A stretch of 64,000 bases of DNA from an uncultured Spirochaetaceae bacterium (GTDB taxonomy: Bacteria > Spirochaetota > Spirochaetia > Treponematales > Treponemataceae). The stretch spans positions 24,737 to 88,736 of the forward strand of contig CADCCO010000001.1 in assembly GCA_902799965.1 (NCBI GenBank), given 5' to 3'. Made by a program: the position numbers and the translations under genes. The notes under the pieces are model-generated. The model did not search any database and was not told the origin of the DNA. It saw nothing but the letters and a program-made list of their open reading frames with translations. Shown here one piece after another: positions 10,051-18,755 of this stretch (within the stretch, counting starts at the first letter, position 1; every line of letters begins with the position of its first letter).

Positions 10051-10478
10051 GCAATTCAATCGCCTGCATCGTTCTTGGAAAGAGCGCCCAAACAAAAAAC
10101 AAAATTTTAATCGCCCGCCGCGTTCAAAAAGGAGAAATGGGCGGCCGTTGGGAATTTCCAGGCGGAAAGGTTGACGGCGGCGAAAACGACAAAGAGGCGA
10201 TTGCCCGCGAAATGCTTGAGGAATTTGGCGAAAGCGTTTTGATTGGCGAACTTATTGGCCAGGCTGAATTTGAGCACGGCGGAAAAAAATGCCTTGTGCG
10301 CGCCTACGAAGTTTTCTTTAGCAACGACGGTTTGGAAAAGCCCTTTAATTTGACCGAGCACACCGAAGCCAAATGGCTTTCTGTCCAAGAAATTCCCGTT
10401 GACAATTTTGTAGACTCTGACTTAAAGCTGCTCCCGGCGGTAAAAAAATACATCGAGAACAATTATGGCGGCGAATAA
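10047..10478 (+). CDS. Nudix hydrolase (MutT-like)
   Basis: 143 residues, the size of a MutT 8-oxo-dGTP pyrophosphatase. The Nudix box GGKVDGGENDKEAIAREM plus LEEFGE fits G-x5-E-x7-REUxEExG; only the last position is Glu where a hydrophobic residue is usual. LTEHTEAKWLSVQEIP near the C-terminus matches the MutT pattern. Sanitising oxidised nucleotides is the likely role, and the neighbouring uracil-DNA glycosylase and PriA genes fit a DNA-maintenance group. Other nucleotide substrates are possible. The start overlaps the upstream stop, and the end overlaps the next lipoprotein gene by 14 nt. Confidence 0.9.
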   Translation: MSNSIACIVLGKSAQTKNKILIARRVQKGEMGGRWEFPGGKVDGGENDKEAIAREMLEEFGESVLIGELIGQAEFEHGGKKCLVRAYEVFFSNDGLEKPFNLTEHTEAKWLSVQEIPVDNFVDSDLKLLPAVKKYIENNYGGE

Positions 10479-10848
10479 AGTTTTTTTTCTTTCGCTTCTT
10501 TGTGCGCTCGCTTTTTTTTCTTGCGCGAAAAGAGACGCTGAAGAAATAACGCTTGACAATTCGGATCCTCTCGCGCTTGCGCCCGACATTCGCTGGGCGC
10601 TTGTCGACGATCCGTACGCCGCCTTTAGGAAAGAAACTTCTTGGGACGCGGAAGCCGTGGGCTATTGCAAGCAGGGAGAGCTTTTTCCTGTTTTGGCCAG
10701 CGCGGCGGTTTCTGGCGAGCGCGGCTCTGAGATTTGGTATTTGACTAAGGACGGCTGGCTATCGCAGTCGGTCGTTTCGATTTATCCGAACAAGCTGCGC
10801 GCGGCAAAGGCGGCGGCGCGTTTAAGGGAAAAGAATGAAAGCCGCTGA
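10465..10848 (+). CDS. Small lipoprotein with SH3-like domain
   Basis: 127 residues. Signal peptide with lipobox FFSC (Cys20). The remaining part is short, and its end (EIWYLTKDGWLSQSVVSIY) resembles the closing strands of a bacterial SH3-like domain, which often bind peptidoglycan or proteins at the envelope. It overlaps both neighbours in the secA-priA operon (14 nt each side). The function is not determined. Confidence 0.75.
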   Translation: MAANKVFFLSLLCALAFFSCAKRDAEEITLDNSDPLALAPDIRWALVDDPYAAFRKETSWDAEAVGYCKQGELFPVLASAAVSGERGSEIWYLTKDGWLSQSVVSIYPNKLRAAKAAARLREKNESR

Positions 10849-11653
10849 AAAGTCTCTTGTTTACGATATGCTGAAGAAAATTTCCGCGGCAACGATTGGC
10901 TACGAAAGCGCGGCTTTTGCGGGCCGGCCTGAATTTGCCGACGACCCGGAAACGCCCGCAGTTTTGCCGCAAGCCCAAAATTTTTCGCAGGCGCCAAGCG
11001 CTCCATCGCAAGCCCAAGAAGGGGCGGCCCCGCTTTCCGGCGCGCTTTCAGATTCCGCGCCTGCCGGCGTCTTGCCTGCCGGCGCTTCAATCGATTCAAT
11101 CGCCCAAAAAATCGCTTCATGTTCCCGCTGCCCGCTTTGCCAAACAAGAAAGAACGTCGTTCCCGGAGAGGGCGTTCAAAATCCGCTTGTCCTTGTCATC
11201 GGCGAAGGGCCGGGCGCTGACGAAGACGAGCAGGGCCGCCCCTTTGTGGGAAAGGCGGGCCAATTGCTTGACAAAATGCTCGCCGCGATAAATTTAAGCC
11301 GGCAAAAGAATTGCTTTATCGCCAACGTCGTAAAGTGCCGCCCGCCGATGAACCGAGACCCCGCGCCGCAAGAGGCGGCCGCCTGCCGTTCTTTTTTGGA
11401 CGCGCAAATTCACGTTCTAAAGCCCAAGATGATTTTGGCTGTGGGCCGTGTGGCCTTGCAAAACCTTTTGGACACTTCAATCGGCATAAACAAGATGCGC
11501 GGCCAGTTTATCGACTTTAAGGGCATTCCGTTTATGGCGACCTACCATCCCAGCGCCCTTTTGCGCGAAGAAAGCCTTAAGCGGCCCGCCTGGGAAGACC
11601 TAAAGGCCTTTAAGCAAAGGCTGCTCCAAATCGCGCCGGACTACGACAAATGA
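10835..11653 (+). CDS. Uracil-DNA glycosylase, family 4/5 type
   Basis: 272 residues: an Ala/Pro/Gln-rich N-terminal extension of about 90 residues, then a UDG domain. It removes uracil from DNA in base-excision repair. Motif A is GEGPGADEDEQGRPFVGKAG; the HPS motif is in TYHPSALLR. Four cysteines fit the iron-sulfur site: CSRCPLC (the first pair), NVVKCRPP and AAACRSF. Bacterial family-4 UDGs have this arrangement. The low-complexity N-terminus is unusual for the core family but occurs in fusions with phage polymerase-like sequences. It is translationally coupled to priA (ATGA overlap). Confidence 0.92.
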   Translation: MKAAEKSLVYDMLKKISAATIGYESAAFAGRPEFADDPETPAVLPQAQNFSQAPSAPSQAQEGAAPLSGALSDSAPAGVLPAGASIDSIAQKIASCSRCPLCQTRKNVVPGEGVQNPLVLVIGEGPGADEDEQGRPFVGKAGQLLDKMLAAINLSRQKNCFIANVVKCRPPMNRDPAPQEAAACRSFLDAQIHVLKPKMILAVGRVALQNLLDTSIGINKMRGQFIDFKGIPFMATYHPSALLREESLKRPAWEDLKAFKQRLLQIAPDYDK

Positions 11654-13782
11654 AATATTTGCAAGTCGCGCTTAACGTTCCCGCAAAGCAAACGTTCACC
11701 TACGCCAACGTGGAGGCGGGAAAAAGAGTCGCGCAAGACGAGGCCGCGCAAAAGGAATTGATTCCCCAAAAGCGCTCTCGCAAGGTTGACTCCTACGAAG
11801 CGCAAGTCGGCTGCCGCGTCGAAGTGATGTTCGGCAACAAGCGGATGACAGGCGTCATAACCGCGCTTTTTGACGAGCTTCCCGCCGACCTTGGCTTTGA
11901 CCCAAAGAAAATAAGAAAAATTTTGCGCGTCCTGGACCCATTTCCCTTGCTTACGCCGGAACTTTTGGACTTGGGCCGCTGGATTTCATCTTATTGCTTG
12001 TGCCCGCTTGGAGAGGCGCTTTGCTCGATGATTCCAGGAGCCAAGCGGGAAGCTGACGGCGGCGGATTTTTTTCGGAGGAAGCGGATTTTCTTGACGAGC
12101 GCAAGGAGCTTTCGGACGAACAAAAGGCCGCCGTCGACGGCATTTGCGCCTCAGGCGAAAATTTTTCGCAAGCCCAAGAACGCGGCGCGAAAAAATCGGA
12201 GTCTCCTGCAAAGCCCGCCTTTCATTACCTTTACGGCGCGACCGGAAGCGGTAAGACCGAAGTTTTTTTGTCGGCCGCCGAGCGCGTTTTGGAGCGCGGG
12301 CTGGGCGTTCTTTACCTTGTGCCGGAGATAGGCCTTACCCCGCAAGTCGTCCAGGCTTTTTCGCGCCGCTTTGGCGACACCGTCGCTGTCTTGCATTCCG
12401 CGCTAAGCCCAAGCCAAAAACTTGGCGAATGGAAGCGGGTCCTAAAAAAGGAGGCGCGGGTTGTCGTTGGAGCAAGGAGCGCCGTCTTTGCGCCCATTCC
12501 CGACTTGGGCCTTATAATTATGGACGAAGAGCACGACTCTTCTTACAAGTCGGGAAACACTCCGCGATACCACGCGCGGCAGGCTGCGATGTTCCGCGCC
12601 TCCCGCTTGAAGATACCTTTTGTGATGGGAAGCGCCACTCCCAGCGTTGAGGCGTGGAAGGCCATTCAAGACGGAACTTTTATTGTCCACCGCCTTACAA
12701 AAAGGCTTTCGGGCGGAAGAATGCCGGTAATTGCCGCGATTGACTTGTCGCGCGAAAAAATGAACGGCGCGATTTCTGTTCCGCTTGAAGACGAAATTCG
12801 CCAATGCCTAAAAGAAAAGCGGCAGGCGATTTTGTTCTTGAACCGGCGGGGCTTCAACCACATTTTCCGCTGCGCCTCGTGCGGCTTTGAATTGAAGTGC
12901 AAGAACTGCTCCGTTCCGATGACTTACCACAAGGCGCAAAACCGTTTGGTTTGCCATTACTGTTCGCATTCGGTGGAGCCCTTTAGCGTTTGCCCCCAAT
13001 GCGGCTCGGTCGACATAGGTTACTTTGGCTTTGGAACGGAATTCATCGAAAGCGAAGTCCGCGCCAAATTTCCAAACGCGCGCGCCTTGCGCCTTGACAC
13101 CGACGCGATTCAAAAAAAGGGCGAGCTGGAAGAAAAAATCGCGGCCTTTAAAAACGGCGGCTACGACATTTTGCTTGGAACGCAAATGATTGCCAAAGGC
13201 CTGAACTTTCCTTCGCTAAAATTGGTCGGTGTCATTTTGGCCGACACTTCGCTGCATTTGCCGGACTTTCGCGCGGCGGAAAGAACGTTCTCGCTTATAA
13301 CGCAAGTGGCGGGGCGCGCCGGCCGCTTTTTTCCTGACGGAAAGGTTTTTGTCCAAACATACTCGCCCGCCAATCCCGCCGTTTACTGCGCCTGCCATTC
13401 GCGGACGAACGAATTTTACGAAGGCGAGCTTGCCACGCGCCGCCTTTTGAATTTTCCTCCGTACTCGCGCCTTTTGCGCTTGGTCTTTAGGAGCCTTGTT
13501 CAAACGGACGCGGAAGCCTTTGCAAGCGACGCGGCGCGGATTTTGTCCGAAACATTAAAGGTCTTTCAAGACAAGAAAAAGGCGGACGCGGATTCAACCG
13601 AAATTTTAGGGCCGAGCGAATGTCCACTTTCAAAGGTAAACTCAAGCTGGCGCTTCCAAATTTTATTGCGCGGCCCCAGCGTGGCGCTATTGCAGAAAAT
13701 CGCCTCGGAGCTTTTGGACGGCTACCGCGCCAAGGACGGCGTTTATATTGAAGTCGACGTTGACCCTGTGAGCTTGTTGTAA
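11650..13782 (+). CDS. priA: Primosomal replication-restart helicase PriA
   Basis: 710 residues, typical for PriA. It reloads the replicative helicase at stalled forks. Walker A is YGATGSGKTEVFL, the DEAH-type box is IIMDEEHDSSYK, and GSATPSVEAW is motif III. The zinc-binding segment contains paired cysteines (CASCGFELKCKNC, CHYC, CPQCGS). The second helicase half shows GTQMIAKGLNFP and VAGRAGRF. It is the last gene of the secA operon and converges on truA with a 56-bp gap holding no clear terminator hairpin. Confidence 0.97.
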   Translation: MKYLQVALNVPAKQTFTYANVEAGKRVAQDEAAQKELIPQKRSRKVDSYEAQVGCRVEVMFGNKRMTGVITALFDELPADLGFDPKKIRKILRVLDPFPLLTPELLDLGRWISSYCLCPLGEALCSMIPGAKREADGGGFFSEEADFLDERKELSDEQKAAVDGICASGENFSQAQERGAKKSESPAKPAFHYLYGATGSGKTEVFLSAAERVLERGLGVLYLVPEIGLTPQVVQAFSRRFGDTVAVLHSALSPSQKLGEWKRVLKKEARVVVGARSAVFAPIPDLGLIIMDEEHDSSYKSGNTPRYHARQAAMFRASRLKIPFVMGSATPSVEAWKAIQDGTFIVHRLTKRLSGGRMPVIAAIDLSREKMNGAISVPLEDEIRQCLKEKRQAILFLNRRGFNHIFRCASCGFELKCKNCSVPMTYHKAQNRLVCHYCSHSVEPFSVCPQCGSVDIGYFGFGTEFIESEVRAKFPNARALRLDTDAIQKKGELEEKIAAFKNGGYDILLGTQMIAKGLNFPSLKLVGVILADTSLHLPDFRAAERTFSLITQVAGRAGRFFPDGKVFVQTYSPANPAVYCACHSRTNEFYEGELATRRLLNFPPYSRLLRLVFRSLVQTDAEAFASDAARILSETLKVFQDKKKADADSTEILGPSECPLSKVNSSWRFQILLRGPSVALLQKIASELLDGYRAKDGVYIEVDVDPVSLL

Positions 13783-13838
13783 CAAAAGATTGTTGAAACT
13801 GCGCGGCAATTTTGGTCTTGCTTGCGTTTTTTTTGCCG

Positions 13839-14615
13839 CTACGCGTGCCGGCGGATTCCGTCAAATTTCACTTCCCACAAAAAAAGGCCCTGCGGCGGCG
13901 CGGTGGGGCCGGCGGCCTTTCTGTCGCGTTCTTCAAGAGCCTTCTTAAAGCCTTCCGCGCCCTTGCCGTTCTTTTCAAAGTCGATGAAAGTTCCTGTAAG
14001 CGAGCGGACCATTCTGTACAAAAAGGCGTTGGCCTCTATTTCAAAAACCAAAAGCGTTTGACCGAACAAATCCTCTTGCTCAAAAAAGCGCGCGCTCTCT
14101 ATGTAGCGCTTTGTCGAAAGGCTTGCGTCGCCCGCCGCCGCGAACGTAGCGCAGTCAGTTTCGCCGCGCAAACACGCCGCCATTTCGTTCAGCGCGTCAA
14201 GGCTGGGTTTTGTCTTTATTTGCCAAATGAATCGGTTTTGCGCGGCTTGCGGAATTTGGCATGGAAGAATGAAGTAGCGGTAAACGCGGCTTGTCGCGCT
14301 AAAGCGGGCCGAAAAATCCTGGGCGACTTCGCGCGCTGCGTTCACTCGTACGTCGGGCGGCAAAAAGTTGTTCAAGGCCTTGGGAATGTTCGCGTCTGGT
14401 ATGGAATCTATTGGGCACAAAAAAGTTGCGGCTTGCGCCTTTGCGTGCACGCCGGAATCGGTGCGGCCTGAGCCTTGCAACGGTATTTCAGTTCCAAAAA
14501 GCTTTTGAAGCGCCGCCTCAAGGTCGCCTTGGACGCTTCGGTCTTTTTCTTGCCGCTGCCAGCCGCAAAAATCGGTTCCGTCGTAGGAAATTTCCAAAAG
14601 AATGTTTTTGGCCAT
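13839..14615 (-). CDS. truA: tRNA pseudouridine(38-40) synthase TruA
   Basis: 258 residues. It isomerises uridines in the tRNA anticodon arm. The catalytic Asp is in GSGRTDSGVHAKAQ; the N-terminus (ILLEISYDGTDFCGWQRQ) and FLYRMVRSLTG near the C-terminus are TruA signatures. It lies 22 nt downstream of the DUF2225 gene on the same strand, probably cotranscribed with it. Confidence 0.96.
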   Translation of the reverse strand: MAKNILLEISYDGTDFCGWQRQEKDRSVQGDLEAALQKLFGTEIPLQGSGRTDSGVHAKAQAATFLCPIDSIPDANIPKALNNFLPPDVRVNAAREVAQDFSARFSATSRVYRYFILPCQIPQAAQNRFIWQIKTKPSLDALNEMAACLRGETDCATFAAAGDASLSTKRYIESARFFEQEDLFGQTLLVFEIEANAFLYRMVRSLTGTFIDFEKNGKGAEGFKKALEERDRKAAGPTAPPQGLFLWEVKFDGIRRHA

Positions 14616-14637
14616 TTATGTTATGTCCGCCGCGCCG

Positions 14638-15531
14638 TCATTCTATCGCGATGTCCTCGTCATTCAAAATTTTGTTCAAGTTGTCGTAAAGGGTTCGCGA
14701 GTGCTCCAAAAGCGGGCCGGGCTTTTCTTTTGTCGATTTTCCAAGGCCGAAGATTCGCGCTATGGCGATTTTTGACTCGTCCAACTTTTTAAGGCGCATC
14801 GCTTGGTCTTCGGTTTGGCCGTACTTGTATTCCAAGAGGCCGCAAAGGTAAACGACGCCGTCCCAGCCGTAGTTTTTGTCGGTGTCCGGACCCATGTTGG
14901 CCAGCGTCGAGCTTTTTTCAACGCGCTTGGCTTCGTTTATGACGGCTTGCTGGTAAAAGAAAATCGCCTTTTGGTAAAAGATTTTTGCGGCCATGTCAAA
15001 GTTGTGGTCGGGAACTTCTTCGTTAAGGTCGTTGCAAAGCCAAGCGAGGCGCAGGGTTAGAATCGCGCGCTTCATCGTGGGAAGGTAGGCAAAGTCAACT
15101 TCGTCGTATGTTAAAATCGCCAAAAAATACATGGCGGCGCCGTCAAGCAAATTGCGGTTTCGCGTAAGGTTGTAGTAGGGAAAAATCAAGTTGGTGAATT
15201 TTTTGCGCGCTTCCATCGTTTCGTAAATGCGGTCAAGCGAGGCTTGGTCTTTTATTTCGTTGAAGTCGTTCCAAAAAAACGCGGCGTGGCAGTTGGGGCA
15301 GGCGCCGATTGCGTATATGAGCGGATTGATTTTTCCGTAACGCGCGGTTGGAATGTATTGGCGGTGAAGCTCTTCGGTCAAGGCGCCGGCGTTAAGGCGG
15401 CCGCTTCCGGTAAGCATTTCTTCGCGCTGAAATTCTTTTTGGCAAACAGGACACTTGATTTTTGTCTTGGACCAGTAAGAAATCGCAAGCGGCTTTTTAG
15501 GCCCCGTGTCCTTTTTAAATTTTGTGTACAT
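14638..15531 (-). CDS. DUF2225 family protein
   Basis: 297 residues. The N-terminal zinc-finger-like pair CPVCQKEF and CPNCHAAFFWNDF frames a conserved block (LHRQYIPTARYGKINPLIYAIGACP was not quoted in full elsewhere; key parts are RYGKINPL and IGACPNC). The rest is helical and TPR-like. This is the architecture of DUF2225 proteins of Firmicutes and spirochaetes, of unknown function. The ATG at 15531 is only 6 nt after a TAAAAT -10 box and has no Shine-Dalgarno, so the transcript looks leaderless. truA follows. Confidence 0.8.
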   Translation of the reverse strand: MYTKFKKDTGPKKPLAISYWSKTKIKCPVCQKEFQREEMLTGSGRLNAGALTEELHRQYIPTARYGKINPLIYAIGACPNCHAAFFWNDFNEIKDQASLDRIYETMEARKKFTNLIFPYYNLTRNRNLLDGAAMYFLAILTYDEVDFAYLPTMKRAILTLRLAWLCNDLNEEVPDHNFDMAAKIFYQKAIFFYQQAVINEAKRVEKSSTLANMGPDTDKNYGWDGVVYLCGLLEYKYGQTEDQAMRLKKLDESKIAIARIFGLGKSTKEKPGPLLEHSRTLYDNLNKILNDEDIAIE

Positions 15532-15537
15532 ACTCTT

Positions 15538-15566
15538 ATTTTAGCGCTTTTTTAGCAAATTAGCAA
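15538..15566 (-). promoter_or_regulatory. Promoter of the DUF2225 gene, leaderless type
   Basis: On the minus strand TTGCTA (15561-15566), a 17-bp spacer and TAAAAT (15538-15543), followed by AAGAGT and then the ATG at 15531. The -10 is preceded by GCGC. A 9-bp inverted repeat (AATTAGCAA at 15558-15566 with TTGCTAATT at 15580-15588) covers the -35 and could be an operator. Confidence 0.6.
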
Positions 15567-15600
15567 GCAAAACGCGCTTTTGCTAATTGAAATATCGACT

Positions 15601-15617
15601 GCCCGCTAGTCGCGGGC
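15601..15617. repeat. Small palindrome downstream of acpS
   Basis: GCCCGC (15601-15606) and GCGGGC (15612-15617) around TAGTC form a hairpin between acpS and the DUF2225 gene. It is followed by CTGGCAAT, which also follows the hairpins at 18775 and 52565, so it may belong to the same dispersed palindrome family. There is no T-run, so it is a poor terminator. Confidence 0.45.
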
Positions 15618-15647
15618 TACTGGCAATAGCGCAATCGCCGCATTTTT

Positions 15648-16091
15648 TCAAGGAATTTCAATCGCGACTTGCGCGACCGCGTATTCTTTTTCGTGGCTTA
15701 GCGAAACGAGAATTTTGGCGGCCTGCCATTGGGGGCAGCGCTTTTTCAGCGCCTCTTCCGCGCTTTTTTGCAGGCGCAATTCAGGCTTTCCGTCCGCGTC
15801 GTTTTGAATCCAGGCGTCGCGCAAGTCAAAGGCAAGACCGCATCCAAGCGCCTTTGAAAAGGCCTCCTTCGCGGCAAATCGCGCGGCGTAATGCTGGAGC
15901 GCGGCGCTTTTTTGGGCTTTCGTCCGATTTTCGCTTGCGCCGTCTTGGGCTTGCGAGCGGCCGCCGTCAAGAATTTCGGCGGGGTTGAAAAAGCGCTCTA
16001 TCATGCCGCCGCCTTTGCTCCCGACTTGGCTGTCCAGCCACTTTTCAAAGCGGGAACATTTCGCTATGTCTACGCCTATTCCAAAAATCAT
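15648..16091 (-). CDS. acpS: Holo-[acyl-carrier-protein] synthase AcpS
   Basis: 147 residues. It transfers 4'-phosphopantetheine from CoA to apo-ACP for lipid synthesis. The N-terminal GIGVDIAKCSRFEKW (metal-binding Asp) and the RFAAKEAFSKALGCG block (catalytic Glu and Lys) are signature motifs. A charged insert of about 25 residues before RFAAKEA makes it slightly longer than usual. It is the last gene of the folP-cdaA-cdaR run; only 2 nt separate it from cdaR. Confidence 0.95.
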   Translation of the reverse strand: MIFGIGVDIAKCSRFEKWLDSQVGSKGGGMIERFFNPAEILDGGRSQAQDGASENRTKAQKSAALQHYAARFAAKEAFSKALGCGLAFDLRDAWIQNDADGKPELRLQKSAEEALKKRCPQWQAAKILVSLSHEKEYAVAQVAIEIP

Positions 16092-16093
16092 CG

Positions 16094-17101
16094 CTAGTCT
16101 TCGCTTTCAGGATTCTGGTTCAAAACCGCGCCCGGCAAGGTTTCGTCAACCACTTCCGCCGGCGGCCGCCGCTTTACGCTTACCGTGATGTTTTCCAAAC
16201 TCACGCTTTCCAAATGGAATTCTTGCGGAATCAAAACCGACACCGGCAGCGTGTAGTCGCCCGCCTCTGTTATGTCGCCAAGGTCGACGCTAAGCGTGTC
16301 GGGATTGGGAGTCCATTCGTTCATAAGAATGCGGGGGCCGCGCAATTTAATCGAGCCTTTCTTTTGCGTCTCGCATTCAAACGACGCGGACAAACCGCGC
16401 AAAAACACCGGAAGACTCTTGAATTCCTTTATGCCCTCTTCGTAGTCGATTTTGACTGAAACTTGCGTTTTGTCTTCGCCGTAAATTTTCAGCAAGCGGT
16501 TCAAGTTTACGACGGCGGCCTCTTCCGAAAAATTTTGCGACGCGCCTTCGACAGAAACGCCTTTGGTCGTGATAGAGTCTACGCTTTGAACGATAGAGCG
16601 CGGCCCGTAAATTGAAACGTATTCAGGCTCCGCGGAAAGTTCCGTGATTGTGTAGCCGTCGGCCGGCTTTCCTGTCGTTTGCGGCAAAATCTTAACGGTC
16701 TTGAGCGTGTTCTTTTCCAAGCGAACTTTTACTTTTTCAGGATAAACGGTCACTTGCAGGGGATCCAGCTCAACGATGTTTGGCGGCAAGTCAAGAAGAA
16801 CAGGAACTTCGTACGTTCCTTCCTGCGCGATCCAGCTTAAGTCAAGTTCCGCCGTAATGTTTTCCGGGCCAACCTTGCTGATGTTTTCCGCGGACGTTCT
16901 TATCGTGACGCTGACGCTTGACGGTATGTGGGTCGCTGAAACCATTTCGCCGTCTTGAATGACCGCCAAGGAAATCGGAACGCTTTTTTTCTCAAGCGAA
17001 GTGTATCTGTTGAAAAGGTAGACAAAACAGGCGATGACAATGCAAACCGCTTTTGCCGGCCAGTTGAGGCTAATCTTTTCCAATAAGGGCTTTATTTTCA
17101 T
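16094..17101 (-). CDS. cdaR: CdaR-like regulator (YbbR domains)
   Basis: 335 residues. A single N-terminal transmembrane helix (AVCIVIACFVYLFNRY, about residues 18-34) is followed by three to four YbbR repeats, visible as recurring segments of the type GPENITAELDLSWIAQEGTYEVPV and RGPRILMNEW with VSVDL/DYTLPV strands. In Firmicutes CdaR binds and modulates the diadenylate cyclase CdaA. Here it overlaps the cdaA end by 32 nt, the same pairing. The protein should be anchored in the membrane with the repeats outside the cytoplasm. Confidence 0.88.
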   Translation of the reverse strand: MKIKPLLEKISLNWPAKAVCIVIACFVYLFNRYTSLEKKSVPISLAVIQDGEMVSATHIPSSVSVTIRTSAENISKVGPENITAELDLSWIAQEGTYEVPVLLDLPPNIVELDPLQVTVYPEKVKVRLEKNTLKTVKILPQTTGKPADGYTITELSAEPEYVSIYGPRSIVQSVDSITTKGVSVEGASQNFSEEAAVVNLNRLLKIYGEDKTQVSVKIDYEEGIKEFKSLPVFLRGLSASFECETQKKGSIKLRGPRILMNEWTPNPDTLSVDLGDITEAGDYTLPVSVLIPQEFHLESVSLENITVSVKRRPPAEVVDETLPGAVLNQNPESED

Positions 17102-17894
17102 CTTCTGAATCCTCTATCTTGTATTGGTCGGGCGTAAGCTTTAAAAGGCTTGCCAATGTTTTTGTAAGTTCCGGCATGGAAAGGTCGTAGTGCAATTTTG
17201 AGTCGTAGGAAAGGCTTATCGCGCCGGTTTCCTCGGACACCACAAGAACAACCGCGTCGGTCGTTTCGGCCAAGCCAAGCGAGGCGCGGTGGCGGGTGCC
17301 GAAAGTTTTCTTAATGTCGTATTGCTCGCTTAGCGGCAAAAAACAGCCGGCCGCGACAATTTTGTCGCCTTGGATTATGACGGCGCCGTCGTGAAGGGGA
17401 GTGTCGTATTTGAAAATCGTTACCAAGAGGCTTGAAGAAAGGTCGGCGTTGATTTTTGTTCCGGTCTTGGCGATGTCGTCAAGCTTTGTCTGCCGCATGA
17501 AAACCGCCAGCATTCCGCGATGCTGCTTTGAAAGAATGTCCGCCGCCAGCAAGACTGAGTCTACGTAAGAATGCTTCGATCGGCTTCCAAAACTGAACCA
17601 TTCTTTTTGCCCAAGCCTCAAGAAAATTTTTCGTATTTCCGGCTGGAACACAATCGCAAAGACCACCGCAAGGCCGGGAGCGAGCGCCTGCAAAAGCCAC
17701 AAAAGCGTTTCCAAGCGCAGAACGGCCGCGGCGGCGTAGGCCAGCGCTATGATTATCGCGCCGCGCAAAATCTGAATGGAATTGGCGCCGATTACGATTT
17801 GATAGACCTTGAACAGAATGAAGGCCAAAATTCCTATGTCCAAAAACGGCCGGATAGTGTTGTAAACGGCCGCCAACTTTTCAACTGCCAGCAT
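17070..17894 (-). CDS. cdaA: Diadenylate cyclase CdaA
   Basis: 274 residues. It makes cyclic di-AMP from two ATP. Three N-terminal transmembrane helices (about residues 12-95) precede a DAC domain with the catalytic motif in LHDGAVIIQGDKIVAAGCFL and the RHR motif in GTRHRASLGLAETTDA. Length and layout match CdaA (DacA). Its neighbours are folP upstream (14-nt overlap) and cdaR downstream. No c-di-AMP phosphodiesterase is in the window. Confidence 0.96.
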   Translation of the reverse strand: MLAVEKLAAVYNTIRPFLDIGILAFILFKVYQIVIGANSIQILRGAIIIALAYAAAAVLRLETLLWLLQALAPGLAVVFAIVFQPEIRKIFLRLGQKEWFSFGSRSKHSYVDSVLLAADILSKQHRGMLAVFMRQTKLDDIAKTGTKINADLSSSLLVTIFKYDTPLHDGAVIIQGDKIVAAGCFLPLSEQYDIKKTFGTRHRASLGLAETTDAVVLVVSEETGAISLSYDSKLHYDLSMPELTKTLASLLKLTPDQYKIEDSEDENKALIGKD

Positions 17895-18708
17895 TTGTTA
17901 TTTCCCTTAAAACTTTTACCATGTCAACCGCCGCGGCCGTGTCGTGGACGCGCACGAGCGAAGCGCCGTTCAAAACTGAATAAGCGTTCGCCGAAACAGT
18001 TCCCCAAAGGCGGTCTTGGACTTTCCGCCCGCACACTTCGCCAAAAAAACTTTTTCTGGAAAGCGCCATCAAAACCATGTATTTTTTTTTGCAAAGCTCT
18101 CCGGCGCGCCTTATCAAGACGGCGTTTTGCCTTGCGGTTTTTCCAAAGCCGATGCCTGGATCCACTATTATTTTATCGGAAGAAATTCCGTTTTGCAAAG
18201 CGATTTCCGCTCTCTTTTCCAAATATCCGTCCACTTCCAAAAAAACGTCCTTGTAGTCGGCTTGGCTTTGCATTGTTGAAGGAATTCCTTTCTTGTGCAT
18301 CAGTATCACGGGAATCTTTTTGTCGGCGCAAAACTTTATCAGGCGCGGATCGTCTTCCATCGCCGAAACGTCGTTCAAAATGTCGGCGCCCGCGTCAAAG
18401 GCGGCGCTCATCACGTCGTACTTGCGCGTGTCAACCGAAATTGGCAGGTTGGAAAAGCGGCGGATTTTTTTTATCACGGGAATTACGCGCCTGATTTCTT
18501 CCTTCGCGTCGATGTAGCGGCTGCCGGGCCGGGTGGATTCGCCGCCAATGTCTATTATGTCCGCGCCTTCCATTATGTGCTTTTTTGCCAAAGAGAATCC
18601 GCCGCGGCTTTTTGCAAAGAAAGAGTCGTTGTCTGCGTTTACGATTGACATAACAAAGGCGGGGTTTTCTGTCGCTATCGTTCTGTCAGCCAATTTTAAT
18701 TCCGGCAT
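17881..18708 (-). CDS. folP: Dihydropteroate synthase
   Basis: 275 residues. It condenses dihydropterin pyrophosphate with p-aminobenzoate in folate synthesis. Motifs seen: VMSIVNADNDSFFAKSRGG (usually NVTPDSF), IDIGGESTRPGS, ILNDVSAMEDDP, and IIVDPGIGFGKT. The first motif has NADNDSF in place of NVTPDSF, a visible but modest deviation. GGAGA precedes the ATG. It appears to head the folP-cdaA-cdaR-acpS operon. Confidence 0.94.
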   Translation of the reverse strand: MPELKLADRTIATENPAFVMSIVNADNDSFFAKSRGGFSLAKKHIMEGADIIDIGGESTRPGSRYIDAKEEIRRVIPVIKKIRRFSNLPISVDTRKYDVMSAAFDAGADILNDVSAMEDDPRLIKFCADKKIPVILMHKKGIPSTMQSQADYKDVFLEVDGYLEKRAEIALQNGISSDKIIVDPGIGFGKTARQNAVLIRRAGELCKKKYMVLMALSRKSFFGEVCGRKVQDRLWGTVSANAYSVLNGASLVRVHDTAAAVDMVKVLREITNAGS

Positions 18709-18755
18709 TGTTTTTTCTCCGTGTCATTCCGAACTCGTTTGCGTTCCGCTTTGCT

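Noticed and set aside
13812..14471. Long plus-strand open frame opposite truA
   Set aside because: It is antisense to a well-supported TruA gene, is Lys/Arg/Ala-rich, and shows no family motif; a shadow of the real gene.
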